From Mediannikoviicoccus sp037890055 (GTDB lineage Bacteria; Bacillota; Clostridia; Tissierellales; Peptoniphilaceae), in NCBI GenBank assembly GCA_037890055.1, contig JBBKBD010000003.1: DNA of 64,000 bases; one strand, written 5' to 3'. A program made the position numbers and the translations under genes. Position 1 is the stretch's first letter. Every line of letters starts with the position of its first letter. The notes under the pieces were generated by a model. That model saw nothing but the letters and a program-made list of their open reading frames with translations. It made no database searches and was not told the origin of the DNA. Below are positions 27,592 through 36,394 of the stretch, piece by piece.

Positions 27592-27599
27592 GAGGAAAA

Positions 27600-28304
27600 A
27601 TGTTAAAATTAGAATTTAAAAAAATAAAATTTATGAATATTTTGCTAGTAAGTCTTATAATCCCCTTATTAGCCAATGCATTTGGACTCATAAACTATTT
27701 GGGCAATAAAGAAACATTAACTAACCAGTGGCAAAGTCTGTGGACACAAGTAAGTTTATTTTATTTTTCCTTTTTCTATATACCGTTAATTGCAATTGTC
27801 ATAGCAAGTCTTTGGTCAGTAGAACATAAAGCTGGTCTTAAATTTATAAGATTAAGCCCAAAGAAAAACATGACCTTTGTAATAGCTAAATTAATTTTAG
27901 CCTTTATTATTATCTGCCTTTGTCAAATATATTTTATAATACTTTTTTACCTTGGTGGAAAATATATAGGAAATTTTTCAAACATAGACTTTAGTATCTA
28001 TTTTTATTATATAGGAATTAGCATATTGTTAGCACTTCCTATTATAGGAATTTTTGGATCACTTGCCATAAGAATAAAGTCCTTTGGTATAACAGTCCTC
28101 TTATCTAGCATCTTTACAATATTTGGATTTGCTACAGCATTTAGGTCTTTAAAACTAGTAGGACTAAGTTTTTTAGCAATTGAAGCTAACAACTTTAGAT
28201 ATATAAACACACATGATTTTGGATTACTGACTCTTTTTGCAGCAGTAGAGTTAATAATATTTCTATACCTCTCTAACAAATTTTTGAAATACGAAAATAA
28301 ATAA
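27600..28304 (+). CDS. ABC-2 permease subunit (MutG/EpiG-like)
   Basis: About 234 residues from the ATG at 27600 with AGGAGG 4 nt upstream, six membrane segments. An earlier ATG at 27579 within the preceding gene is unlikely. Third gene of the ABC operon. Confidence 0.75.
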   Translation: MLKLEFKKIKFMNILLVSLIIPLLANAFGLINYLGNKETLTNQWQSLWTQVSLFYFSFFYIPLIAIVIASLWSVEHKAGLKFIRLSPKKNMTFVIAKLILAFIIICLCQIYFIILFYLGGKYIGNFSNIDFSIYFYYIGISILLALPIIGIFGSLAIRIKSFGITVLLSSIFTIFGFATAFRSLKLVGLSFLAIEANNFRYINTHDFGLLTLFAAVELIIFLYLSNKFLKYENK

Positions 28305-28305
28305 T

Positions 28306-28350
28306 AAAAAGAGACCGGCAAAATTATTTAAATGCCAGTCCCTTTTTTTA
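28306..28350 (+). terminator. Terminator of the ABC operon
   Basis: AAAGAGACCGGC/GCCAGTCCCTTT with T-run. Confidence 0.75.
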
Positions 28351-28420
28351 TTTTATTTTTTAACAACAAGGCCATTTACTTCGTTTTTGTATAGAACCAT
28401 TAACTTAAACTTCCCGAATG

Positions 28421-29170
28421 TTATATTTCTTTTAAAAATTTTAAAGCCAAATACAACTTTCCAAGATTGTGGTTTGCACTTTGTAGTCCTTCAACTTCAT
28501 AAGAGCCCTCATTTAAGACATCTCCTGCTTCAAGAAAGTTATAAAGTTCAAGTCCGTAAAAATCGCAAGCTGCTTGAACGCCTGCAAGCTCCATTTCTAC
28601 TGCTATACACCCTTCCGACTTTCTCTTTGAAACAAGTCCACGAGTCTCACGAAGCATAACGTCTGTAGTCCAGACCTTACCCTTAGTATAGGGAGCTTTT
28701 TCCCTAATAAAAAATTCCTCTACCTTATCATGGTTTTTAATATCAAGGTAATCCGAAGGAGCTTTATAATAATAAGATGCCCCCTCACCCCTATAAGCTT
28801 CAGTAGGTATAATGTACTTTCCAAAAGTCTTTTCCTTGTCAAGACTGCCACAAGAGCCAAACATGATAAATTTATTTGAACCTGTAATCCAATTAACTAC
28901 TACACAATCTGTTGATGAAAGAGCTGAACCAATAATAGAAAGATAGAAGGCAAATTCCTGACCTTCAAAGCTACTTTTATATACTGGCCTTGACCCATTT
29001 ACAGATTCTATATTACCAATTTCTTGGCATTCAAAGTTATCAAGTAAATATTCTAGTATGCTTTTCGAAAATATTATCAAGCATTTTTCTGTAATATATT
29101 TCCTTTCTCCGAAAAAGTCTTTTAGACTTATAACTGACTCTGTGTCTTTATCATAACTGTCTATTATCAT
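28421..29170 (-). CDS. Nucleoside phosphorylase (PNP/UDP family)
   Basis: 249 residues. MFGSCGSL is the phosphate-loop region, VEMELAGVQA the ribose-binding Glu motif (Glu-Met-Glu), and LEAGDVL the base-site Asp region. Matches the uridine/purine phosphorylase superfamily; substrate not assigned. It marks the left edge of the accessory island. Confidence 0.8.
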   Translation of the reverse strand: MIIDSYDKDTESVISLKDFFGERKYITEKCLIIFSKSILEYLLDNFECQEIGNIESVNGSRPVYKSSFEGQEFAFYLSIIGSALSSTDCVVVNWITGSNKFIMFGSCGSLDKEKTFGKYIIPTEAYRGEGASYYYKAPSDYLDIKNHDKVEEFFIREKAPYTKGKVWTTDVMLRETRGLVSKRKSEGCIAVEMELAGVQAACDFYGLELYNFLEAGDVLNEGSYEVEGLQSANHNLGKLYLALKFLKEI

Positions 29171-29280
29171 AATTTAACCTATTAATTTCTATTACCCTTC
29201 AAATTATTTATAACCTATACAATATCTTTATCTCATGTAATAAAGTACTTTTTCAATCCCTAACTTTTTACACTATCAAC

Positions 29281-29439
29281 TTACTCTTTAGATTTCTCAA
29301 AAAAATAAAATCCAGTGCATACTAACAACACAGAATATAAAAGCCTATATAAAAATTCATCTTCTATACTAAGCAAGTTAGATAAAACATAAAAAACTAA
29401 AAAGAAATAAATTTTTCTTATTATTTTGTCAAATTTCAT
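29281..29439 (-). CDS. Small membrane protein, 52 residues
   Basis: MKFDKIIRKIYFFLVFYVLS... with two hydrophobic stretches and a charged end (FFEKSKE). Perfect AGGAGG seven bases before the ATG at 29439. A truncated paralogue with matching upstream sequence lies at 36145-36198. No family recognised; the small size and island location would suit a toxin or immunity peptide, but that is speculation. Confidence 0.55.
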   Translation of the reverse strand: MKFDKIIRKIYFFLVFYVLSNLLSIEDEFLYRLLYSVLLVCTGFYFFEKSKE

Positions 29440-29504
29440 ATTATCCTCCTATAGTTAAAAATATCATTAAAGCTTCTTTTATCTGTAAGCCTTTAGTGTA
29501 TTTT

Positions 29505-29552
29505 CTTGTTAACAACACTACCATATCCACTTGTCAAAAATCATACTATGAA
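29505..29552 (-). repeat. RumA-like 3' end relic, degenerate
   Basis: Minus strand reads QVDMVVLLTRKYTK, resembling the HVESVVLMTR tails elsewhere. The upstream FPHT half is missing. Confidence 0.4.
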
Positions 29553-29788
29553 TAAAATAGCCATTATTACTTTTCAGAAAACATCTTAAAACTTTTATTA
29601 TCATTGCATTATAAATTTGTTTCACCTTTCAAAAATTGTTCTGCATTAATGTTTTTTATTATTGTCATCACATTTAATATTACAAATATTCTTGCAACAA
29701 TTTAAAAATTAACCACATAATTTGCTCTAACTTTATTTTTCTTTCTTATTATTATATTTATACATAAAAGCCAGTAAGCTTTAGGTCT

Positions 29789-30256
29789 TTACTCTAAATC
29801 TATTTTAAGCATAACTATATCTTTGGTTCTATACTCTTCAGTAAATCCACATTCTAAAAAAAGATTTATAGCACTACTTCCCAAAGCTATATTATCATAT
29901 AAGTTTCTTAATCCATTATTTTTTGCTGAAGAGCATAACAGTTTCAAACCTTCACGTCCATAACCAATACCACGATATTTTGAATAGATAATTACACTTG
30001 CTAAATATTTATTCTCTACATCATCCAAATGATAAGCTATCTCTCCAACAAATTCATTATTTTCATTAACCAAATATCTATAAAACCTTTTTCCTTCTGG
30101 CTTTTCAATCCAACAATTATACCATCTTTGCCACTTAGATTCTGAAAAATCAATAGTTCCTCCCCATGCGTTATTATAAGACATAGTATCTGAATCTGAT
30201 AGTAACCTTTCTCTAAACCATAGATCTTTATATTTTGGAATATATATCTTAACCAT
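29789..30256 (-). CDS. GNAT-family acetyltransferase
   Basis: 155 residues; start has AAGGAGC upstream. YRGIGYGREGLKLLCSSAK is the acetyl-CoA loop and NLFLECGFTEEYR the C-terminal GNAT motif. Single-gene unit between two RumA-like relics. Substrate unknown. Confidence 0.75.
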   Translation of the reverse strand: MVKIYIPKYKDLWFRERLLSDSDTMSYNNAWGGTIDFSESKWQRWYNCWIEKPEGKRFYRYLVNENNEFVGEIAYHLDDVENKYLASVIIYSKYRGIGYGREGLKLLCSSAKNNGLRNLYDNIALGSSAINLFLECGFTEEYRTKDIVMLKIDLE

Positions 30257-30446
30257 TTTTTGCTCCTTAAAATTAAAAATTCATTTAAAACGTATTCAAT
30301 AATTACTTAAATTTGGTATAATAATTCCTTATGAAATAAAATTAAATTTCATATTAAGGAAAGATAATTTTAACATAAAAAGACTTCTAAAGTTCTTTCA
30401 AAATTCTTATAATTTATTTATTGATTTTTTTGATAAAAGATATTGA

Positions 30447-30520
30447 TTCCACATGGATTGAGTGGTCAATATGAACACAATTTCATATTTCTAAAAATCC
30501 TTGTATGTGGGAATATATCC
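30447..30520 (-). repeat. RumA-like 3' end relic
   Basis: Minus strand: TTCCCACATAC (FPHT), a 34-nt insert, then HIDHSIHVESISFIK. It lies directly 3' of the AAA ATPase gene. Confidence 0.6.
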
Positions 30521-30544
30521 ATAACTAGTAAGTTAAGTTATTCA

Positions 30545-31843
30545 TCACAAGTCTAAACTTTCCTTGTTTAACAAAAAGTCAAATAAATTAATAGTGAGTA
30601 TTCCATTTTCATCTAAAAATGGTTTTATTCGATCTCTCACAATAATAATTTTTTTAAATGAGTCATCAATATTTAACAAGGACGCTTTTTCTTGATTTAT
30701 TTTTTCTGTGGATGGGAGGCTATATGCAGATTGAATATAATATCTTTTACTTCCAAGGTTAGCTATGAAGTCAACTTCCAGCTGCTTCTTTATATCTTTA
30801 TTATTAATATTTTCCCTTTTCATGACCATTCCTACATCTACCATATAGCCACGATATCTTAATTCATTATAAATTATATTTTCCATTAAGTGGGTTGGTT
30901 CTATCTGCCTAAAATTTAATCTTGCATTTCTAAGTCCTACATCTTCAAAGTATATTTTATAAGGCGTTCCTATATATTTTCTTCCCTTCACATCATATCT
31001 ATATACTCTTTTTAACATAAAAGAGTCTTCAAAGTAGCCTATAAACTTATCAATTGTATTTGCAGAAATTTTAGATTTTTTTATTGACTTAAAAGTTGAT
31101 GCTATTTTACTTGGATTCGTAAGGCTTGAAATTCCTGATGCTAAAATATTGAGTAAGTCTTCTAGTTCAGAAGTTAAACGTATATCATATCTATGAACAA
31201 TATCTCGCAAATATACATTTTCGAGTTGCCCCTTTAGATAATCCATCTTATCTTCATCCCTTTTCATTAAAACTCCAGCTGGTAAACCGCCGTAAACTTG
31301 ATATTGAGCAAAAGCGTCTTCTTTGTCGCCATCATAAGTTTGAAGAAATTCAGAAAATACAAGTGGCATAATATGGATCTCATCACCCCTACCTGCAAAT
31401 TCAGTTATGACATCTTTAGATAAAAATTTAGAATTACTCCCGGTAACATAAACATCAAAATTATCTTGACGCAAAAATCCATTTAAGACTTGCTCAAAAG
31501 ATTTAAGCAATTGAACTTCATCTAAGAGGATATAAAATTTTTCCTTGTCATTAGTTTTACTCATGATATAGTTTAAAAATTTTTTAGGATCTACTAATCT
31601 TTCACCGCTTAGTACATCTAAATCTATTAAATCTTCGCCAATTTTTAATAAATCTCTTCCTGAATCAAAGGCAAATTTAATAATATGGTTTTCATCAACA
31701 CCACTTTGGATTAAATGATTATAAAATATATTATTAAGCAAATAAGATTTACCACTTCTTCTTATTCCTGTAATAATCTTAATAAATCCATTATCTTTTT
31801 TCCGTATTAATTTATCTAGATAGTAATCACGCTTTATTTCCAT
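30545..31843 (-). CDS. AAA_14/DUF4143 ATPase
   Basis: 432 residues. Walker A in TGIRRSGKSYLL, Walker B in FYILLDEVQLL, sensor-like VYVTGSNSKFL, then the C-terminal DUF4143 nuclease-like region with EVDFIANLGSKRYYIQ. These proteins are common singletons in accessory DNA; molecular role not established. Confidence 0.85.
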   Translation of the reverse strand: MEIKRDYYLDKLIRKKDNGFIKIITGIRRSGKSYLLNNIFYNHLIQSGVDENHIIKFAFDSGRDLLKIGEDLIDLDVLSGERLVDPKKFLNYIMSKTNDKEKFYILLDEVQLLKSFEQVLNGFLRQDNFDVYVTGSNSKFLSKDVITEFAGRGDEIHIMPLVFSEFLQTYDGDKEDAFAQYQVYGGLPAGVLMKRDEDKMDYLKGQLENVYLRDIVHRYDIRLTSELEDLLNILASGISSLTNPSKIASTFKSIKKSKISANTIDKFIGYFEDSFMLKRVYRYDVKGRKYIGTPYKIYFEDVGLRNARLNFRQIEPTHLMENIIYNELRYRGYMVDVGMVMKRENINNKDIKKQLEVDFIANLGSKRYYIQSAYSLPSTEKINQEKASLLNIDDSFKKIIIVRDRIKPFLDENGILTINLFDFLLNKESLDL

Positions 31844-32062
31844 AAATAGACACCTCTTTCTATTTAGATTTATTTCCGTTTTGGAACTTAATCTAAGTAT
31901 ATTTTACTGTGTAAGGTCATATAATTCAATCTATTTATAAATAATTCCATATCGGACATATTTTTAAATTAGTTTCTTACTTTTTCATTGAGCATTTTCT
32001 TTATTTTTCTTCAGGTATTTGTTCGAGTATTTGGTCACTATTCTGTATTTAGATTTTTATTA

Positions 32063-32110
32063 TATAATAACTTCTGAACAAGCCATTACCTTACATGGCA
32101 AAATTTTTTA
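32063..32110 (+). ncRNA. Relic of an AbiF-associated RNA
   Basis: TATAAT (32063-32068), then GAACAAGCCATTACCTTACAT and GGCAAAATTTTTT, which line up with the RNA at 45936-45974 (GGAACAAGCCCTTGCCATAC...). The stem has lost pairs and no abiF gene follows. Ten bases further begins the hairpin that in the intact locus follows the gene. Confidence 0.55.
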
Positions 32111-32120
32111 CAATCAAAAT

Positions 32121-32166
32121 GACCCGACTTGCTCCGATTTAATAATGAGAAGCATGTCGGGTACTA
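32121..32166. repeat. GACCCGAC...GTCGGGT hairpin, copy 1
   Basis: Imperfect copy of the 47035-47077 hairpin, with the same GACCCGACTW arm, TCCG, AGAAGC and GTCGGGTACT blocks. In the intact locus this element lies downstream of abiF; here it follows the RNA relic directly. Confidence 0.7.
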
Positions 32167-32287
32167 TTGGTTTTTATATATCATTTTTGATACTCACTTT
32201 AAATAAATTACTATCACGAGCTTTAAATATTATTGATAGATTATAACGTCCTAAAATTTGACCTTTTACCTGAAGCATATAAATATT

Positions 32288-32746
32288 TTAATGTAAATGC
32301 TGTATAAAAAATGGCATCTCACAAATTTTGGCAGATTTAAAACTTTCATAAAAGTGGTTTGCTTTTTCATTTGTAGCTCTTATTAATCGAATTTCATCAA
32401 TATTATTTTTAACGCAATCTTTAGTCATTTCACTAAACAACTTTTTAGCTATCCCTTTATTTCTATTGCCCGGCAATACATATAACTAATCTACATAGCA
32501 TATTCTATATCCATCTTGAAAACAAGAATAAAAATGATATTCAATTCTTCCGACCACTTTATTTTCATACATGGCAAGTATGGAAGTGCTTCTTTTTATT
32601 AATTCATCATCTAATCTTTTATAAAGTTCTTCTTTATCTATATCTGAGGAACACATAAGTTCCGGTTCCAACTTGGTAGCTAATAATAAATAATCATAAT
32701 ACTTATTAAAATTATCTTTGTTTAGCTTTTCAAAAGTGTATTCCAT
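32288..32746 (-). pseudogene. GNAT acetyltransferase with an in-frame TAG
   Basis: The N-terminal 86 codons (MEYTFEKLNKDNFNKYYDYL...) and the C-terminal ~66 codons (LPGNRNKGIAKKLFSEMTKD...) are in the same frame, split only by a TAG after RICYVD. Everything else looks intact. Either a recent nonsense mutation or a sequencing error. Confidence 0.8.
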
Positions 32747-32786
32747 AATTCACCTCATTGGTATCAATTAAACAAATTTAATTATT

Positions 32787-33272
32787 TTAATCTTTTTCAT
32801 TTGTAATTATATGCTCTACACCGCTATGTTCAGATTGCAGAAATTCTTTCATAAATGATGGATAAGCATTATACTTTTCAAGCTCATCAATCGGTATCCA
32901 GTGCATAGTTTCTTTTATGTCGCCCATAGTAACGCTCTGGCTGTTAAGATTTTTATTTCCCTTCGGTTTCATCATATAATAAAAGGCAATCTCATGGCAA
33001 TCGACGTCCTTTAAGTCAGAGCTTCCAACAAAGAAGTTTTCATGTATCACAGCGAGATGGTCTACCTCATATTCGACACCTGTTTCTTCAAAGACTTCTC
33101 TTTTAACCGCTTCTTCCGATGTTTCCCCTAAATGAACTCCTCCGCCTATGGAGTAGTAATATTCATCAACGTCATTTCCTGCATATAAGACGCAGTTATC
33201 TTCTACTATAATTGCTGCAGCTCTAAATCTGAACCACTTATTTCCTTTTCTAAAACCACAATCATGCTCCAT
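32787..33272 (-). CDS. Nudix hydrolase
   Basis: About 161 residues from the ATG at 33272 (TAGGAG upstream). Complete Nudix box GGVHLGETSEEAVKREVFEE followed by TGV. Likely acts on a nucleoside diphosphate derivative; substrate not assigned. Confidence 0.88.
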   Translation of the reverse strand: MEHDCGFRKGNKWFRFRAAAIIVEDNCVLYAGNDVDEYYYSIGGGVHLGETSEEAVKREVFEETGVEYEVDHLAVIHENFFVGSSDLKDVDCHEIAFYYMMKPKGNKNLNSQSVTMGDIKETMHWIPIDELEKYNAYPSFMKEFLQSEHSGVEHIITNEKD

Positions 33273-33495
33273 CTCAATTTCTCCTAAAATCAAATTCGTA
33301 TTATCTAATATATCTTCGATACTTTTAACACGACCTATTAAAATATTTATAGTGTTGCTACATTAAAAAATCTTAAATACACTAAACACTTATCTTTGAG
33401 ATTTTAAACTATTGAAAATTTCTTCATTTACTTATTACTTTTACTTAGGACTAACCTATTTTATCTCGTAAAATTAGCCTAATATTATACTTTTA

Positions 33496-35031
33496 TTACT
33501 CCAAATTAAATTCAATTTCTTTCAATTTCTTTCTAATAAAAGGATATTCTATTATTTTCTCATCATCAATTCCTAAGGCCTTTAGAACATAATAATAAAT
33601 TATAATATCAAGGATAATATCAGAGATTATAAACTCTTTAATTGTTTTTAATCGTTTATTATGCCTGTTAACATTTGCTCCATGTGTATAAAAATTACGT
33701 GTATCTTTTAGTCTTTCGGAAAAAATAGATATGGTTTCATCGCTATTTCCCCAATCAGGATTAAGGTTGAAAATTTTTTCTTTTAATTCGTCTGGTATTT
33801 TTTGAAATAATACTGTGAGCTTTTCTCTTAAGAAAATATTTCTACTTCCATTCTTATCTAGCCTTCTAATTATTTCCTCCTTAACAGGTATTTCAATATC
33901 GGAATCTTCCAAGCATTTTTTAATTATAGTTTTTGTGTTTTTGACTTTTTTATCAAAGTCAGTAATATTTTCTGACTCATTTTTCATATAATTATCATAA
34001 TATGCTTCTAACATTTTTATTTTGTTAACTATAATACTTTCTATATCCATAGTCGGTATTGCATTTTGATAATATAGATTAATGATATATTTTAAACTTT
34101 CTTGATTTTCAAACCAATTACTTACTATTTCACCATATTCATCTTTTATATCATTTAATCTTAAAGCCTTAATGTCAAGATTAGTTTCAGCAGTGAGCAT
34201 CTGAGGAAATATATATCTTCCTTTATAAAAAGGTAAATTAAATTTCATATTTCCATTTTCTAATTTTTCTATACTGAAATTATTAATTTTATCTTCCAAG
34301 TAAAACTCAAAATATTCATATTTCCCATATGTTTGAGATAAAAAATCATGCAATTTTAAAAGCCAAGATGATATTTCTATAAACTCACGTACTGATATAG
34401 CACTATAATCTTTTGTAGATATTGAAACATATGGATCAAGTTCTATTGAGCTACCCTTATTGATATTATTATTAACCTTGATATTTCGTCTTAAACTCAT
34501 ATCATATTTTCCGTCCAAGGTATAATATTTGTTTTCCTCAAAAAAATTATTATTATATGTTAATGTATAAGTATTAGGTTCTTCAAAGTTTGCTATTGGT
34601 AATTCTACATTTAGCCAATCATTCAAGTAATTGATTCCAAACTTAACTTTAGTTGCTAATATTTCATTTTTTATCATATTTTTATTAGAGTTTAACTCTA
34701 TGATATATCCGCTGTTAGCAATATAAATTTCTGTTTCGTAACCTGGAACACTAAAACTTAAATTTTCAACAAAGCAATTTTCTAAAATAATAAATAATCC
34801 ATTACTGGAGTATCCATAAATCCTATTAAATTCTTTATCTAAAATATTAGTTGAATTATCTAGCTTTCCATTTAATTTAAGCGATATGTGATCTTCCGTT
34901 AATTCTAAATCACCTGACACTACATTTTCAGAAAATTTGCCATTTTCATCAAACATTTTTTCAAAACTTAATGCCCATCGTCCCGTTAATATTGTTTTGT
35001 CTTCTAATCGAAATCTTTCAATCTTTGCCAT
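33496..35031 (-). CDS. ApeA-like HEPN antiphage protein
   Basis: 511 residues. The N-terminal ~280 residues resemble the ApeA N-terminal domain (beta-rich, LTGRWALSF, SGDLELTEDHISLKL). The C-terminal part is helical with a HEPN RNase motif RNFYTH (Arg445, His450). ApeA proteins act alone in abortive phage exclusion through RNA cleavage. It is the third HEPN protein within 13 kb, which supports a defence island. Monocistronic, GTG-free ATG start. Confidence 0.75.
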   Translation of the reverse strand: MAKIERFRLEDKTILTGRWALSFEKMFDENGKFSENVVSGDLELTEDHISLKLNGKLDNSTNILDKEFNRIYGYSSNGLFIILENCFVENLSFSVPGYETEIYIANSGYIIELNSNKNMIKNEILATKVKFGINYLNDWLNVELPIANFEEPNTYTLTYNNNFFEENKYYTLDGKYDMSLRRNIKVNNNINKGSSIELDPYVSISTKDYSAISVREFIEISSWLLKLHDFLSQTYGKYEYFEFYLEDKINNFSIEKLENGNMKFNLPFYKGRYIFPQMLTAETNLDIKALRLNDIKDEYGEIVSNWFENQESLKYIINLYYQNAIPTMDIESIIVNKIKMLEAYYDNYMKNESENITDFDKKVKNTKTIIKKCLEDSDIEIPVKEEIIRRLDKNGSRNIFLREKLTVLFQKIPDELKEKIFNLNPDWGNSDETISIFSERLKDTRNFYTHGANVNRHNKRLKTIKEFIISDIILDIIIYYYVLKALGIDDEKIIEYPFIRKKLKEIEFNLE

Positions 35032-35286
35032 AGTTTATATTCCCATATTTTGTATTTAGATTTTTCAAGTGAATAGTTCAATGTTTTATCATCTGTCTTT
35101 TCTCTCTAATACTATTAATATCCAATTTGACTTTAGTTGATAATATGCTATTTAGCGTAATTTAGACCCTAATATCTACTAGAACAGTTTCTGGATTAAT
35201 AACTGTCATATAGATATGACTTGGGTCCCTCCATCGAATTTAGATTTTGAGTTCAGATTATATAGAATAATAGCTCTTGTAGCTTC

Positions 35287-36093
35287 TTATTTCGTTTTAT
35301 CTTCTATAAATTGACTAAAATAAATTTTCTCCTCTGGATGTTCCACTTCTTCACCTGGTTTTGCATGAGGATTATACACTAAATAATTTTCAGGATTTAA
35401 TGCATCATTTTTATTGACATCAAAAACTAACGCTCTCTCAAAACCATCACTTTCTCCATTAGTAAGCACATAATCATTATTAATCGCTTTCACATAACCT
35501 CTTTTATTTGGCTCAGGTAAATCGATATAGCCTAAATCATAATTAATTTGAGTTACTAAATCATAGCTCAAACCATCTTCTTTTTCTATTGACGGGTAGG
35601 GAGAACTATTTATTGATTCATATTCTTTAAATTCTCTTGTAATATTATTACCCATTGGTTTAGTATAACTTAAATTTGGACCAGATATAATCGGTGGTAA
35701 ATGTATAAAATCTCTTGAGTATGTGGATGGTACACTATACTTTAGATGAAATATTAAAAAAGCTTCTCTTTCAGGAAGTATTCCATTATAATCACTAATT
35801 AATTCTATACTATTAAAAACAATTTTTATTTTTTCGTAAGAGTTTTTGCATCTATATTCACTATCAAAAGTTAACTTTTCTTCATTATCTTCAGTTATTT
35901 CAACTTTTGATTCCTCTTCATATATATTTGTATCTTCATCGCTAATTGTTTCTTCCATTGTTTTGTTAACCGAGATTCCTTGCGTTTCATCAATTGATAC
36001 TTCTTTACTTTCATTATTATAACATCCAGATACACATATAATAACAAAATAAATAATTAATAAAAAACCTTGAATTTTATTTTTATTATTCAC
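35287..36093 (-). CDS. Lipoprotein, function unknown
   Basis: About 268 residues from a GTG at 36093 with GAGGGGTG 6 nt upstream; a TTG further up is unlikely. Signal peptide with lipobox CVSGC, an acidic Glu/Asp-rich linker (~35-75), then a globular domain (SEYRCKNSYEKIKIVFNSIE). No family recognised. Extracellular, membrane-anchored. Confidence 0.6.
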   Translation of the reverse strand: MNNKNKIQGFLLIIYFVIICVSGCYNNESKEVSIDETQGISVNKTMEETISDEDTNIYEEESKVEITEDNEEKLTFDSEYRCKNSYEKIKIVFNSIELISDYNGILPEREAFLIFHLKYSVPSTYSRDFIHLPPIISGPNLSYTKPMGNNITREFKEYESINSSPYPSIEKEDGLSYDLVTQINYDLGYIDLPEPNKRGYVKAINNDYVLTNGESDGFERALVFDVNKNDALNPENYLVYNPHAKPGEEVEHPEEKIYFSQFIEDKTK

Positions 36094-36144
36094 AATATAC
36101 ACCCCTCTCAAATTCTTATGTGCATTATACCATAATCAATTAAA

Positions 36145-36198
36145 TCATAACAAAGTATTAAAGAAACAAATTTTTCTTATTGTTTCGTTAAATTTCAT
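36145..36198 (-). pseudogene. Truncated paralogue of the 52-residue membrane protein
   Basis: MKFNETIRKICFFNTLL then stop. The first ~12 codons, ribosome site and ~80 bp upstream match the gene at 29439; the rest is lost. Confidence 0.6.
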
Positions 36199-36301
36199 AT
36201 TGTACCTCCTATAGTTAATAATGATATTAAAAGTTTTCCTTCTGCAAGCTTTATTTTGTCTTTTTGATTTAGTGTAACACTTTAAATTTTAATTTTCGTA
36301 T

Positions 36302-36309
36302 GCTATAAT
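36302..36309 (+). promoter_or_regulatory. Extended -10 promoter of abiF RNA 1
   Basis: TGCTATAAT starting at 36301, identical to the box before abiF RNA 2; weak -35 (TTTAAA). Confidence 0.6.
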
Positions 36310-36314
36310 CATAT

Positions 36315-36378
36315 TAACAGAACCTCTCCACGCTTAATGTAGGTTTTCTACATGCGGACCACGGAGAGGGCTTTTTTA
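36315..36378 (+). ncRNA. AbiF-associated structured RNA 1
   Basis: Outer stem CCTCTCC/GGAGAGG (36323-36329 with 36363-36369) encloses an inner hairpin CGC-tta-ATGTAG gtttt CTACAT-GCG (36331-36356). A T6 tract follows. It ends 17 nt before the HEPN gene and would terminate most transcripts before it. An RNA of this kind upstream of abiF genes is known as the abiF RNA motif; the antitoxin or guide role is inferred here. Confidence 0.75.
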
Positions 36379-36394
36379 TATTAAGGAGTTTATT

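Noticed and set aside
28387..28659. 90-codon plus-strand ORF
   Set aside because: Antisense to the nucleoside phosphorylase end, no ribosome site.
32019..32246. 75-codon ORF on the plus strand
   Set aside because: It runs through the AbiF RNA relic and the hairpin, lacks a ribosome site and resembles nothing.
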